Shown here: one piece after another, positions 8,755 through 18,842 of the stretch
Layout: each line of letters begins with the position of its first letter
Position numbering within the stretch: position 1 is the stretch's first letter
Assembly: GCF_008327825.1 (NCBI RefSeq)
Contig: NZ_AP019827.1
Span: 1,550,001 to 1,614,000 of the forward strand
Source: Leptotrichia shahii
GTDB taxonomy: Bacteria; Fusobacteriota; Fusobacteriia; Fusobacteriales; Leptotrichiaceae
Length of the DNA stretch: 64,000 nucleotides
Direction: 5' to 3'
The notes under the pieces: generated by a model
What the model saw: the letters and a program-made list of their open reading frames with translations, nothing else
Database searches by the model: none
What the model was told of the DNA's origin: nothing
Program-made: the position numbers and the translations under genes

Positions 8755-10536
8755 ATGAAAAAATGGAAGTTGACAATAATATTTTTAGTGTTAATGTTTG
8801 CAATGTCGTGCAGTCCAGGTAAAAAGAGAAGTGAAATGCCTGGTGCAAAACTTAATTTATCATTATTTCCAATAAAAACGTCAAATAATGAGCCTGCAAT
8901 AGAAGGTGGAACTTTACAAGTGGCAATAGTAAAGGATGACCCGCTTGTTGGAGTTTTTAATGAAGTGCTTTATACAGATGGTTATGACGGCAATATTATT
9001 TCAACATTTTTAAGTTCAGGAATATTTGAAGTTGATGAAAATTTTGAAATAACAGATACAGGAGCCGCCACTCTTAAAGTTGATGCAAAAAAGAAAAAAG
9101 CTACAATAAAAATAAAAGATGGAATAAAATGGTCGGATGGACAGCCTTTAACTGCTGATGATGTAATTTATGCCTATGAAGTTGTCGGAAATAAGGATTA
9201 TCCAGGTGTAAGATATACAGAGGAAAGTCAGAAAATCGTTGGAATGAAGGAATATCATAGCGGAAGTGCCAAAAATATTTCAGGAATAAAAAAAATAGAT
9301 GATAAAACAGTGGAAATTTCATTCTCGCAGTTAGGACAAAGCATCTATGCAGTTGGAAATGGTTTAATTGGAAATGCATTACCAAAGCATTATTTAAAAG
9401 ATATTCCAATAAAAGATTTAATTTCATCGGATAAAATTAGGATAAAACCAGTAACATTAGGTCCATATAATCTTACAAAAGTTTCACGTGGAGAAAGCCT
9501 GGAATTTACTGCAAATCCATATTATTACAGAGGAAAACCTAAAATTAACAAGGCAATATTGCAAGTGGTAAATTCACAGTCTATAGTAGCAGCATTAAAA
9601 GCTGGAAAATATGACTATGTAATGAGTATGCCTGATTCTTTGTATAATAATTATAAAGATTTGAAAAATATAGAAACTTTGGGACAGCAAGATTTGTATT
9701 ATTCGTATTTGTCATTTAAATTAGGTCATTATGACAAGGCAAAAGGAGAAAATATAACAGATCCAAATGCCAAGATGGCAGATGTGAGATTACGTCAAGC
9801 TCTTGCTTATGGTATAAATATTGAAGAAATAGCGCAGGCATTTTATTTTGGATTAAGGCAGGAGGCAACATCATCAATTCCACCTGTTTTCAAAAAATAT
9901 TTTCCAAAGGACTTGAAGGGGTATCCATATAATCCTGAAAAAGCAAAGCAACTACTGGATGAAGCGGGATATAAGGATGTAAATGGAGATGGATACCGTG
10001 AAGATAAAAATGGAAAGCCTTTTGAAATAAAAATGGCATTTATGGCAGGAGGCGACGTGGCAGAGCCGCTTGCTCAAAATTATATTCAAAGCTGGAAAAA
10101 AATAGGTATAAAAGCTGTTCTTACATCAGGAAGATTATTAGCTTTTCAAAATTTTTACGAAAAAGTAGAAGGAGATTCTAAAGACATAGATGTCTTTTTT
10201 GGAGCATGGGGAGTTGGAACGACTCTAGATCCAACTGGTTCAGCAGGAAGAAAATCTCAACTTAATTATTCACGTTTTGTATCAGAAGAGAACGATAGAT
10301 TAATGGGAGAAATATTAGGTGAAAAGTCATTAACAATTCCAAATTATAAAGCAGAAGCATTTAAAAACTGGCAAAAATATTATATCGGACAGGCAGTGGA
10401 AGTTCCGCTAATGTACAGATATAAACTTACTCCAGTAAATAAACGGCTAAAAAATGTATATATTGGCTATGATGCGGCACTAAAGGATGAAGGAATTTAT
10501 AAGTGGGAACTTACAGCAATTAATCCAATGAGATAA
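8755..10536 (+). CDS. oppA: Peptide-binding lipoprotein OppA (solute-binding family 5)
   Basis: Extracytoplasmic binding protein that delivers peptides to OppBC. The ATG at 8755 is preferred to the in-frame TTG at 8749 because AAGGAGAG lies 8 nt before it. A lipoprotein signal MKKWKLTIIFLVLMFAMSC ends in the lipobox cysteine at residue 19. The family 5 signature region DGIKWSDGQPLTADDVIYAYE and the later RLRQALAYGINIEEIAQAFYFG are clear. Length 593 aa is normal. It is last in the operon, whereas oppA often comes first in other bacteria. Confidence 0.92.
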   Translation: MKKWKLTIIFLVLMFAMSCSPGKKRSEMPGAKLNLSLFPIKTSNNEPAIEGGTLQVAIVKDDPLVGVFNEVLYTDGYDGNIISTFLSSGIFEVDENFEITDTGAATLKVDAKKKKATIKIKDGIKWSDGQPLTADDVIYAYEVVGNKDYPGVRYTEESQKIVGMKEYHSGSAKNISGIKKIDDKTVEISFSQLGQSIYAVGNGLIGNALPKHYLKDIPIKDLISSDKIRIKPVTLGPYNLTKVSRGESLEFTANPYYYRGKPKINKAILQVVNSQSIVAALKAGKYDYVMSMPDSLYNNYKDLKNIETLGQQDLYYSYLSFKLGHYDKAKGENITDPNAKMADVRLRQALAYGINIEEIAQAFYFGLRQEATSSIPPVFKKYFPKDLKGYPYNPEKAKQLLDEAGYKDVNGDGYREDKNGKPFEIKMAFMAGGDVAEPLAQNYIQSWKKIGIKAVLTSGRLLAFQNFYEKVEGDSKDIDVFFGAWGVGTTLDPTGSAGRKSQLNYSRFVSEENDRLMGEILGEKSLTIPNYKAEAFKNWQKYYIGQAVEVPLMYRYKLTPVNKRLKNVYIGYDAALKDEGIYKWELTAINPMR

Positions 10537-10595
10537 ATATTTTGATGTATAAAATTAAAAAAATAGATAAATGTAATTAAATTTATCAAAAACTA

Positions 10596-10624
10596 TTGAA
10601 ATAATGCTAAAAAAGTGGTAAAGT
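10596..10624 (+). promoter_or_regulatory. Possible promoter for glgP
   Basis: TTGAAA (10596-10601), a 17-nt spacer and TAAAGT (10619-10624), 36 nt before the glgP ATG. The -10 box matches the consensus at only four of six positions. Confidence 0.45.
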
Positions 10625-10659
10625 GGAAATGGTAAATAAAAAAATATTTAGGAGGAAAT

Positions 10660-13125
10660 ATGAAAATTAATAAAGCTGAATTGAAAGACAATATTCTTAG
10701 AGAACTGAGAAGGCAATACGGTAAAACTCTTGAGGAAGCTCATGAATTTGAGCTATATAATGCAATTTCAAAAGTAGCTTTGGATTACGCAATGGAAAAA
10801 TGGTACAATACTAAAAAGACTTATGCTAAAAAACAGGTAAAGCAAATGTACTACTTTTCAGCAGAATTCCTAATGGGAAGATTTATGGGAAACAACCTAA
10901 TCAACTTGCAAATCAATGACGTTATTAGAGAAACATTAAATGAATTGGGCGTAGATATTAATAAAATTGAAGATCGTGAAATGGATGCAGGACTTGGAAA
11001 TGGAGGACTTGGAAGACTTGCAGCCTGCTTTTTAGATTCACTTGCAACATTATCATTACCGGGGCATGGATATGGGCTTAGATACAAATACGGAATGTTT
11101 GAGCAAAAAATTGAAAATGGATTCCAGATGGAATATCCAGATGACTGGACAAAATATGGTGACCCTTGGTCAATTAAAAGAATGGACAGAGTATTTGAAG
11201 TAAAATTTGGAGGGCAAATCGAAGTTCATCGTGACGAATTTGGAAAAGAATACTTTAGACGTGTAAATACTGAAACAGTTCACGCTGTAGCCTACGATGT
11301 TCCTGTTATCGGTTATGGAAATGATACAGTAAATACATTGAGATTGTGGGAAGCAAGATCTCCTGAAGGATTTGACTTAAAATTATTCAATGATCAGACT
11401 TATTTACAAGCTTCTGCAAAAGCAGTTCAAGCTGAAGATATTTCAAGAGTACTGTATCCAAATGATACTGAAAAAGATGGAAAACAATTAAGATTAAAAC
11501 AGCAGTTTTTCTTTACATCAGCTTCATTACAGGACATTATCAGAAGATACAAATCAGTTTTTGGAAATGATTTTTCAAAATTTGCAGACAAAGTGGCAAT
11601 TCAGCTAAATGATACTCACCCAGTAGTTGCAATTCCTGAATTGATGAGAATTTTCTTGGATAAGGAAAAATTAGGATGGGATGAAGCTTGGAATATATGT
11701 AAAAATGTATTTGCTTACACAAACCATACAATCTTGTCAGAAGCATTGGAAAAATGGGATATTTCATTATTCCAGCCATTATTGCCAAGAGCTTACCAAA
11801 TTATTGAAGAAATTAACAGAAGATTTATCGCAGAATTGCAGGAAAAATACCCTGGAGACTGGGAAAGAATCAATAAAATGTCAATTATTGGAAATGGACA
11901 AGTTAGAATGGCATGGCTTGCAATCGTAGGTTCACACAAAGTAAACGGAGTTGCGGCACTTCATACTGAGATTCTTAAAAATACAGAATTAAAAGAATGG
12001 AACGAATTGTATCCTGAAAAATTCCTAAATAAAACAAACGGAATTACTCAAAGAAGATGGCTATTAAAAGCAAATCCTGAATTAGCTGCACTAATTACAG
12101 AATTAATTGGAGATAAATGGATTACAGACTTATATGAACTGAAAAAATTGGAGCAATACTTGGATGATGACAATATTTTAAACAGAATTTCTGAAATTAA
12201 GCTGCATAATAAGGAAAGATTGGCAAAATACATAAAAGATACTACAGGAGTTGAAGTAAATCCTCATTCTATCTTTGATATCCAAGTTAAGAGACTGCAC
12301 GAATACAAAAGACAATTATTGAATGTACTTCATATTATGGATTTATACAACAGATTAAAAGAAAATCCTTATTTAGATGTTGAACCAAGAACATTTATCT
12401 TTGGAGCAAAATCAGCTGCTGGATATAGACGTGCAAAGGGAATTATCAAATTAATCAATGCTGTTGCTGAAAAAGTAAATAACGATACTGAAATTAATGG
12501 GAAAATCAAAGTTGTATTCCTTGAAAACTATAGAGTTTCACTTGCTGAAAAGATATTCCCATCGGCAGATGTATCAGAACAAATTTCTACAGCAAGTAAA
12601 GAAGCATCTGGAACTGGTAATATGAAATTTATGTTAAACGGTGCATTAACTCTTGGAACAATGGATGGAGCAAATGTGGAAATTGTTGAAGAAGTTGGAA
12701 ATGAAAATGCTTTCATCTTTGGGCTTTCTGCACAGGAAGTTGAAAATTATCAAGCAAATGGCGGTTATAATCCATTTGATGAATACAATAATGTAGAAGG
12801 GCTTAAGAAAGTTGTGGATCAGTTAGGTGACGGAACTTATGATGATAACCATACTGGAATTTTTAGAGAATTACAAAATTCATTGTTATATGGAGTAGAT
12901 GGTTCAAGACCAGATGTATATTTCCTATTAAAAGATTTTGCATCATACAGGGAAGCACAAGATAGACTTCAAAATCAATTTAAAGATAAAAGGGAATGGA
13001 CTAGAAAAGCACTTAAAAATATTGCAAATGCAGGAAAATTCAGTTCAGACAGAACTATTGCTGAATATGCCAAAGAAATATGGAATATTGAACCTGTTGA
13101 AATTCAAGATTATATAGAAGAATAA
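10660..13125 (+). CDS. glgP: Glycogen/maltodextrin phosphorylase
   Basis: PLP-dependent enzyme that releases glucose-1-phosphate from alpha-1,4-glucans. The 821 aa length is normal. Clear family blocks are YFSAEFLMGRFMGNNL near the N-terminus, GLGNGGLGRLAACFLDS, AIQLNDTHP, and the PLP-lysine motif EASGTGNMKFMLNGAL at about residue 650. It is a stand-alone gene with an AGGAGGAAAT ribosome site and its own likely promoter and terminator. No glgA/glgB/glgC neighbours are in the window. Confidence 0.95.
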   Translation: MKINKAELKDNILRELRRQYGKTLEEAHEFELYNAISKVALDYAMEKWYNTKKTYAKKQVKQMYYFSAEFLMGRFMGNNLINLQINDVIRETLNELGVDINKIEDREMDAGLGNGGLGRLAACFLDSLATLSLPGHGYGLRYKYGMFEQKIENGFQMEYPDDWTKYGDPWSIKRMDRVFEVKFGGQIEVHRDEFGKEYFRRVNTETVHAVAYDVPVIGYGNDTVNTLRLWEARSPEGFDLKLFNDQTYLQASAKAVQAEDISRVLYPNDTEKDGKQLRLKQQFFFTSASLQDIIRRYKSVFGNDFSKFADKVAIQLNDTHPVVAIPELMRIFLDKEKLGWDEAWNICKNVFAYTNHTILSEALEKWDISLFQPLLPRAYQIIEEINRRFIAELQEKYPGDWERINKMSIIGNGQVRMAWLAIVGSHKVNGVAALHTEILKNTELKEWNELYPEKFLNKTNGITQRRWLLKANPELAALITELIGDKWITDLYELKKLEQYLDDDNILNRISEIKLHNKERLAKYIKDTTGVEVNPHSIFDIQVKRLHEYKRQLLNVLHIMDLYNRLKENPYLDVEPRTFIFGAKSAAGYRRAKGIIKLINAVAEKVNNDTEINGKIKVVFLENYRVSLAEKIFPSADVSEQISTASKEASGTGNMKFMLNGALTLGTMDGANVEIVEEVGNENAFIFGLSAQEVENYQANGGYNPFDEYNNVEGLKKVVDQLGDGTYDDNHTGIFRELQNSLLYGVDGSRPDVYFLLKDFASYREAQDRLQNQFKDKREWTRKALKNIANAGKFSSDRTIAEYAKEIWNIEPVEIQDYIEE

Positions 13126-13147
13126 TCTTAAATTAAAATAAATTAAT

Positions 13148-13250
13148 ATTAGACTTATTCAGAAACTACATGTTCAGAATTTAATAAAACAAATATTCTG
13201 AAACAATGAATCTTAACCTCTTTTGGAAATAAAAAAACGAGGATAATATA
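13148..13250. repeat. Family A inverted-repeat element, decayed copy 2
   Basis: Begins ATTAGACTTATTCAGAAACTA and shares TCAGAATTTAATAAAAC and ATATTCTGAAAC with the family. The central palindrome has decayed to CAATGAATCTTAACCTCTTTTG. Confidence 0.6.
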
Positions 13251-13272
13251 AATCACAATTTTAAAGTAAAAT

Positions 13273-13322
13273 AAAAAAAGGAGTTATTTTTAATCTACAT
13301 TAAGGATAATTCCTTTTTTATT
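13273..13322 (+). terminator. Rho-independent terminator after glgP
   Basis: AAAAAAAGGAGTTAT and ATAATTCCTTTTTT form a long imperfect stem ending in a T run. The loop is about 18 nt, longer than usual. Confidence 0.6.
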
Positions 13323-13427
13323 AACTATTCTTGCTTTTTCTTTCTTATTTTAGTATAATTTAAAAGTAGATTTGTTATGAATTTTTATTTATTTCTAAAG
13401 AAATCTAAAGAAAAATTAAAAAAGTTA

Positions 13428-13436
13428 TGGTATAAT
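13428..13436 (+). promoter_or_regulatory. Extended -10 promoter for pheA
   Basis: TGGTATAAT is a perfect extended -10, 43 nt before the pheA ATG. No good -35 was seen. Confidence 0.55.
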
Positions 13437-13478
13437 AAAATAGGTTATTTTTAAATAAAAAATAAAAAGGAAAGATAG

Positions 13479-14663
13479 ATGAATACAAATAAAAATTTAG
13501 ATTTAGGTAAAATTCGGGAAAAGATTGATAAATTAGATAGCCAGCTGGTGGAGTTGCTGGAGGAAAGGCTGGAAATTGTACAACAAGTAGCACAATTTAA
13601 GAAGCAAACTGGGAAAAAGATCTTTGATGAGGAACGTGAGAAGGAAGTAGTTAAAAAAAATCTAAAAAGAGTGAAAAATAAGGAATTGAATCATTATATT
13701 GAACTGATTTTAAAGGATATTATGGATTCAAGTAAAGAATATCAAAAATTTAAAATAGGAATTTCAACTAAATATGTAAATGATCTGAACTTAGAAAATA
13801 AAAAGTTAGGATATACTGGTGTCCCAGGATCGTATGCCTATGAGGTTCTTATGAATATTTTGAAAAATAATAAAAATTTAGATATAGACAGTATTGAGGA
13901 AAATGAGAATATTTTTCATTTTAACTCACACAGGGATTTGGTGGAAGCGGTGCATACACGAAAAATTGATATCGGGATACTGCCGATAGAAAATTCCATT
14001 GTGGGGGAAGTTAGAGATAGCATTGACCTGATTAATACAAAAAATATTCATATAATAGGAGAAGTCAGACATAAAATTTCACATAATCTTTTAGGTGTAA
14101 AGGGAAGTAAAATTGAAGATATAAAGAATATTTATTCTCATGAACAGGCTTTTATGCAATGTTCACAATTTTTATCAAAGCACGAATGGCATCTTAACCG
14201 CATGACAAATACTGCAATTAGCGGAAAATATATTGCAGCAGAAGGTAAAAAGGAAAATGCCTGTATTGCAAATATAAAGACAAAGGAAGTTTATGGACTT
14301 GAACTGCTAAAGAAAAATATTAACAATGAAGAAGAAAACTATACAAGATTTTTTATCATTTCAAATGAAAATGTTGTAATTGACGGAAGTGATAAAATAA
14401 GCATTGTAACGAGTGCAAATAATGAATCGGGGGCATTAATCGGATTATTGCAGATTTTTTACAAGTATGGGCTAAATATGGTAAATTTAAAATCACGTCC
14501 AAGAGTAAATAAACCTTGGGAATATTATTTTTATATTGATTTTGAAGGAAATATGGCTAGTGAAAAGGTAAAGATGGCACTTGAAGAAATGCGGGAAAAA
14601 TCAAATTATTTACAAATTTTGGGTAATTATAAACTGTATAATTTGGAAATATATTCAAATTAG
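13479..14663 (+). CDS. pheA: Chorismate mutase / prephenate dehydratase
   Basis: Bifunctional enzyme converting chorismate to prephenate and on to phenylpyruvate for phenylalanine. Residues about 8-90 are an AroQ-type mutase helix bundle (KIREKIDKLDSQLVELLEERL). From about 110 the dehydratase domain starts at LGYTGVPGSYAYE and includes GILPIENSIVGEV and the catalytic TRF motif in NYTRFFIIS. The C-terminal ACT domain (NESGALIGLLQIFYKYGLN, then the LKSRPR motif) is the phenylalanine feedback site. Length 394 aa is normal. It heads an aromatic-biosynthesis block with aroE, aroK and aroQ downstream. Confidence 0.95.
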   Translation: MNTNKNLDLGKIREKIDKLDSQLVELLEERLEIVQQVAQFKKQTGKKIFDEEREKEVVKKNLKRVKNKELNHYIELILKDIMDSSKEYQKFKIGISTKYVNDLNLENKKLGYTGVPGSYAYEVLMNILKNNKNLDIDSIEENENIFHFNSHRDLVEAVHTRKIDIGILPIENSIVGEVRDSIDLINTKNIHIIGEVRHKISHNLLGVKGSKIEDIKNIYSHEQAFMQCSQFLSKHEWHLNRMTNTAISGKYIAAEGKKENACIANIKTKEVYGLELLKKNINNEEENYTRFFIISNENVVIDGSDKISIVTSANNESGALIGLLQIFYKYGLNMVNLKSRPRVNKPWEYYFYIDFEGNMASEKVKMALEEMREKSNYLQILGNYKLYNLEIYSN

Positions 14664-14700
14664 TAGGATTTTATAAATAAAAAAAGAAAGAACGAGTTAA

Positions 14701-15420
14701 ATGAGATTAGATAAGTTTTTGGCAAATTCGGGAATTGGAACGAGAAAAGAAGTTAAGGAAATTTTGAAAAAGAAAAAAATTAGTGTCAATGGTATTTTTG
14801 TAAAGGACGGAAAAATTCATATTGATGAAAAAAAAGATGTTATAAAATACGAAAATGAAGTTATCAGTTATAAGCCGTTTGTCTATATTATGATGAATAA
14901 ACCTGCTGGAGTTATTTCTGCAACGGAGGATAGCCACCATAAAACGGTTATTGACCTGTTAAATAATAAATACAGGACTTATGATGTTTTTCCTGTTGGA
15001 AGGCTGGATATTGATACTGAAGGCTTGATTTTACTTACAAATGATGGAATTTTATCGCATAATTTACTTTCGCCTAAAAAGCATGTAGATAAGAAATATT
15101 ATGTAAAAATCGCTAAACCGCTTAGTGAAAATGATGTGAAAACATTGGAAAATGGAATAAAGCTTGGAGAAAATTTTGTAACGAAAAAGGCAAAGATTGA
15201 AGTAATTTCTAAAGATTCGCATGAAAATGGCAATAATCAAGTTTATATAACAATTTCTGAAGGGAAGTTTCATCAAGTAAAGAGAATGTTTAAAGCTGTT
15301 AATAATGAAGTTCTTTATTTGAAGCGAATAACAATGGGAAATCTTTTATTAGATCAAAATTTAAAATTGGGAGAATATAGAGAATTGACAGAAGAAGAGC
15401 TGGATAAATTAAAATTTTAA
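14701..15420 (+). CDS. rsuA: Pseudouridine synthase, RsuA/RluB family
   Basis: Makes pseudouridine in rRNA. An N-terminal S4 RNA-binding domain (MRLDKFLANSGIGTRKEVKE..ISVNG) is followed by the catalytic domain with GRLDIDTEGLILLTNDG, where the Asp of GRLD is the catalytic residue. GKFHQVKRMF is the other family block. The 239 aa length and the S4 start resemble RsuA (16S rRNA), but RluB/RluF-type specificity cannot be excluded. It begins 37 nt after pheA. Confidence 0.88.
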   Translation: MRLDKFLANSGIGTRKEVKEILKKKKISVNGIFVKDGKIHIDEKKDVIKYENEVISYKPFVYIMMNKPAGVISATEDSHHKTVIDLLNNKYRTYDVFPVGRLDIDTEGLILLTNDGILSHNLLSPKKHVDKKYYVKIAKPLSENDVKTLENGIKLGENFVTKKAKIEVISKDSHENGNNQVYITISEGKFHQVKRMFKAVNNEVLYLKRITMGNLLLDQNLKLGEYRELTEEELDKLKF

Positions 15421-15522
15421 AGTAGATTTATTGGTAATTTATCTAATGAAATGTCTTGAAAGAAATAAAGATAAAAAAATTAAGTTGTAGAATAAATATA
15501 TTAAATAATAAGGCTATAAAAT

Positions 15523-15642
15523 TAATAGACTTGTTCAATAACTATATAAACTCAGAATTTAATAAAATAAATATCCTGAAGCAAGGGGTCTTGACCCCTT
15601 GTATAGATAAAAAATTTAGGTTGTCGAACATATCCAATATTA
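15523..15642. repeat. Family A inverted-repeat element, copy 3
   Basis: About 120 bp with the perfect CAAGGGGTC-TT-GACCCCTTG palindrome at 15582-15601. The left end is TAGACTTGTTCAATAAC and the right end, read in reverse, is GGATATGTTCGACAACC. It lies directly before aroE. Confidence 0.82.
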
Positions 15643-15667
15643 ATAACGCAGGAAGGAAAATGAAAGA

Positions 15668-16483
15668 ATGGAAAAATTTGGATTACTGGGAGAAAAATTA
15701 GGACATAGCTATTCAAAGGAAATTCATGAGATTTTTTTTGAGCTGACTGGAAAAAAAGCAAGCTATGACATGATTGAAAGGGAAATTGATGAAATTGAAG
15801 AATTGATGAAAAATATAAGAGATGGCAAATTTAATGGAATTAATGTTACAATTCCGTATAAACTGGAAGTTATTAAGTATCTTGATGAAGTGTCAGAAAC
15901 TGCTAAAAAAATTGGAGCAGTAAATACGATAACTTTTAGAGATGGAAAACTTGTTGGAGATAATTCAGATTATTTTGGTTTCCTTAAAACGTTGGAATTA
16001 AATGGAATTGATGTAAATGGTAAAAAAGTGCTTATTTTGGGAACTGGGGGTGCTTCTAAAGCTATTTATAACGGATTAATTGATAGTGGAGCGGAAAGCA
16101 TTTTTCTTGCAACAATTATAGAAAATGATACTTTTAAAGTGAGAAATCAAGACAGATTAATTCATTATTCATCAATTGCGGGACTTAGAAATATCGAATT
16201 AATTGTAAACTGTACACCAGTTGGAATGTATCCTGCAGTTGATAATTGTCCACTTGAGGATAAAAATTTAATTGATGTGAATGCAGTTGTGGATATTGTT
16301 TACAATCCTGAAGAAACTGTGCTTATGAAAAAGTATAAAATAAAAGGGACAAAAGTGGCAAACGGGCTTATGATGCTTATTTCACAAGCAATTAAATCTG
16401 AAGAAATATGGCATAATGAAGTATACGGAGCAGAAATTATTGAGAAAATCCATAAAAAATTGTCAGAAAAATTATATAAATAA
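15668..16483 (+). CDS. aroE: Shikimate dehydrogenase (NADP+)
   Basis: Reduces 3-dehydroshikimate to shikimate. It shows the N-terminal GLLGEKLGHSYSKEIHE, the catalytic-lysine block GINVTIPYK, GAVNTI, the nucleotide-binding LGTGGASKA and the NCTPVGMYP block. Length 271 aa is typical. The ribosome site GGAAGGAAAATGAAAG overlaps the edge of the repeat, so the repeat supplies much of the leader. Part of the pheA-aroE-aroK-aroQ group. Confidence 0.95.
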   Translation: MEKFGLLGEKLGHSYSKEIHEIFFELTGKKASYDMIEREIDEIEELMKNIRDGKFNGINVTIPYKLEVIKYLDEVSETAKKIGAVNTITFRDGKLVGDNSDYFGFLKTLELNGIDVNGKKVLILGTGGASKAIYNGLIDSGAESIFLATIIENDTFKVRNQDRLIHYSSIAGLRNIELIVNCTPVGMYPAVDNCPLEDKNLIDVNAVVDIVYNPEETVLMKKYKIKGTKVANGLMMLISQAIKSEEIWHNEVYGAEIIEKIHKKLSEKLYK

Positions 16484-16526
16484 AACAAAATATAGGACTC
16501 TTGTCCTTGTAAATACAGAAAAATAT

Positions 16527-16644
16527 ATTAGACCTGTTCGATAACCATACAAACTCAGAATTTAATAAAATAAATATCCTGAAGCGAGGGTTTTTGACCC
16601 CTTGTATAGATAAAAACTTAGGTTATCAAACATATCTGTATAAT
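16527..16644. repeat. Family A inverted-repeat element, copy 4
   Basis: Left end ATTAGACCTGTTCGATAACC; right end in reverse ACAGATATGTTTGATAACC. The central palindrome is mutated (GCGAGGGTTTTTGACCCCTTG). It lies between aroE and the next gene. Confidence 0.82.
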
Positions 16645-16677
16645 AAACAAAAAAGGGTTAAGAAGAAAGGAAGATTT

Positions 16678-17499
16678 ATGCTAAAAAAAATAATGATAGG
16701 AATAATCGTTGTTGCTAGTATTGGTTTTGCAAAAACAAATAAAGAGATAATTGATGAAGGGAACACAAGACAGAAAACAATTTTTGATAAATATTTTTCA
16801 TCAGCTGTGTTAAAAAGCGGACAAGCTGTTGGAAATTCTGCATATTCTGAAATAATGACAACTTTGTATAGCGAAAATCGTTCCTATTTTGACAGGGAAT
16901 TTGCAAAACTTTCAGGAAACAGAAAATCTAATTTTAGATCAATGTATGCATATTATAGTGATTATGTTGTAGAATATCCAAAATTTTTAAAAAGTGCATT
17001 TGGAAGTTTTTTGGAAGATATAGGAGAATTTCAGTCGTATTCCTATACAAATACTTATTTACTGCTGGAAACATTTAATTTAAATATGAATACGTATTTG
17101 GAAGCTGAAAAAGATGGCAAAACTATAGATGAAAATATTAATGCCATTTATGATTATTTATACAGCAGCGGTGATAAAATTTCAAAAGAGGAATATAAAA
17201 AAATGTCATCAACAAGAATAAAAGAACTCGTAAATGAAGAGTATGACAAACTGGAAAGAGTGCTGGATATGAGAGGAAATGAAGGAAAGGACAAGAAAAA
17301 AGCTGCATCTTCGGCAAAATCCAGTTTAAAAAAATTGAGAAAATTATATGGAAATTATGATAAATGGTTTGATGATTATATAGATACTTCATCGCTGTCT
17401 TATGAAAATAAAGAAAAATTAAAAAAATTAGTAAAATTTGAAAATATTTCAAATATTAAATTTATAATTCAATCAATTGAAAATAAACAGAAAAAATAA
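16678..17499 (+). CDS. Secreted protein of unknown function
   Basis: The ATG at 16678 follows AAAGGAAGATTT and begins a signal peptide (MLKKIMIGIIVVASIGFAK). The 273 aa product is helical and rich in Lys, Tyr and Ser, with charged segments such as DKKKAASSAKSSLKKLRK. An upstream open frame reads through repeat A4 and is not expected to be translated. No domain was recognised. Its place within the aromatic block gives no clue to its function. Confidence 0.7.
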   Translation: MLKKIMIGIIVVASIGFAKTNKEIIDEGNTRQKTIFDKYFSSAVLKSGQAVGNSAYSEIMTTLYSENRSYFDREFAKLSGNRKSNFRSMYAYYSDYVVEYPKFLKSAFGSFLEDIGEFQSYSYTNTYLLLETFNLNMNTYLEAEKDGKTIDENINAIYDYLYSSGDKISKEEYKKMSSTRIKELVNEEYDKLERVLDMRGNEGKDKKKAASSAKSSLKKLRKLYGNYDKWFDDYIDTSSLSYENKEKLKKLVKFENISNIKFIIQSIENKQKK

Positions 17500-17683
17500 T
17501 TTTTTTATGGAATTTATTCGATAACGGCATGAATTTTAAATCATATTTTTCATTCAACAAACGAAATATTATTTAATATCAGCAGAAAATTGAAATTTTT
17601 ATTGTATTATTATAAATAAATTAGGAGAAGAAAGGATTATGCGTTATCCTTGATTAACGTAAATTTATTATGTGGGAGTCAAG

Positions 17684-18520
17684 ATGAACAATAATAATTT
17701 AGAAGAAAAGAATCAGGAAATACAAGAAGAATTAAAAAATGAAAAAAATAATGAAACAGAAAATCTGAAAGTTCGGAAGAATATAAGTAAAAATGAGAAA
17801 TTAAACCATATTGATTTGTCAATTTATAATGAACTTGATGATTTTGCTGCAGAAGTGCTAGATACTGATAATTTTTTAAAGTATATAGAAGCTAGAAGAG
17901 AATACTTGTTTGAAGCTGAAGAAGCTGTCAAAAAGTATTTGGGAAAAGAATTTTTAAATGATTCTGAAAATAAGATTAGCACATTTTCAGATTTCTACTA
18001 TCAATATTTAGTAAAGTATTCAGATAATTATTTTTATAAATTTGCAGCAAAAGGTTATACAGATGGATTTAGGGAATTGCTTGAAAAAAAAGGTATAAAT
18101 CCTGACAGCTTAAATATAAAATGGGATAATATACGTTTAAAAGAACTAGAATATGATGAATCTCTTGTGGATATACTGTATTCAATTGTAAATTATGAGC
18201 TAGAGCATCGTGGATATTCTATTTTTGGAATAAATATGGGATATGAATCAACTTTATACTTTATTGTTTCAGAAAAGGCTTTTTTAAGAATTGATAACGA
18301 ACCAGAATTATTCACAATTTTTGATATCGGATTTTTAGAAACAATTTATAATGAAATTTATGAAGTTGTGGGTGATCTTGGAACTGAAAATGTTAGAGCT
18401 GGAGATTTTTTAGAAAAACGTGGAAATGAATATTACACTTTATTTTCAGATTCAAGTAAAAATGTAGTAATTGAAAATATTGATGAAAATGATGAATCAA
18501 AAATAAAGATAATTTTATAA
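17684..18520 (+). CDS. Unknown protein with acidic, low-complexity N-terminus
   Basis: The ATG at 17684 follows GGGAGTCAAG; the in-frame GTG at 17672 lies too close to that site. The first 45 residues are Asn/Glu/Lys-rich and probably disordered. The remaining ~230 residues look globular, with a hydrophobic strand pattern near YSIFGINMGYESTLYFIVSE. There is no signal peptide, so it is cytoplasmic. It ends 19 nt before the DUF4250 gene, so the two are probably co-transcribed. No confident family assignment. Confidence 0.7.
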   Translation: MNNNNLEEKNQEIQEELKNEKNNETENLKVRKNISKNEKLNHIDLSIYNELDDFAAEVLDTDNFLKYIEARREYLFEAEEAVKKYLGKEFLNDSENKISTFSDFYYQYLVKYSDNYFYKFAAKGYTDGFRELLEKKGINPDSLNIKWDNIRLKELEYDESLVDILYSIVNYELEHRGYSIFGINMGYESTLYFIVSEKAFLRIDNEPELFTIFDIGFLETIYNEIYEVVGDLGTENVRAGDFLEKRGNEYYTLFSDSSKNVVIENIDENDESKIKIIL

Positions 18521-18539
18521 AAACAAATAGGGAGATGAA

Positions 18540-18728
18540 ATGATAAATTTTGAAACTAAAGATATAATGCTGCTTTATAGCCTTGTAAATATGAAATTAC
18601 GTGATGAATTTTTAGATTTGGATGATTTGGCAAATTATTATGGCATTGATAAAGATAGCTTGTTAAATAGATTTTTAAAAGCTGGATATGAATATTCAGA
18701 AAGTGAAAATCAATTTAAGAGAATATAA
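18540..18728 (+). CDS. DUF4250 family small protein
   Basis: A 62 aa protein with the pattern of DUF4250: MLLYSLVNMKLRDEFLDLDDLANYYGIDKD and a C-terminal GYEYSESENQF. The family is widespread in anaerobes and resembles a small helix-turn-helix, but its role is unknown. A GGGAGATGAA ribosome site precedes the ATG. Confidence 0.8.
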   Translation: MINFETKDIMLLYSLVNMKLRDEFLDLDDLANYYGIDKDSLLNRFLKAGYEYSESENQFKRI

Positions 18729-18842
18729 TTTACTATTTAGATAAATAAAATATTATTTTTAAATAAAATTTAGTATAAATTATAAAATTTGAATAAAGTA
18801 AAGAAATAAAAAACTTTACTTTATTAGGAAAGTAGATGATTT

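Noticed and set aside
15456-15701. Plus-strand open frame of 81 codons before aroE
   Set aside because: It runs through repeat A3 and overlaps the aroE start, with no ribosome site or family likeness.
16594-16677. N-terminal extension of the secreted protein gene starting MTPCIDKNLG
   Set aside because: The extension is translated repeat sequence. The ATG at 16678 has a ribosome site and starts a signal peptide.
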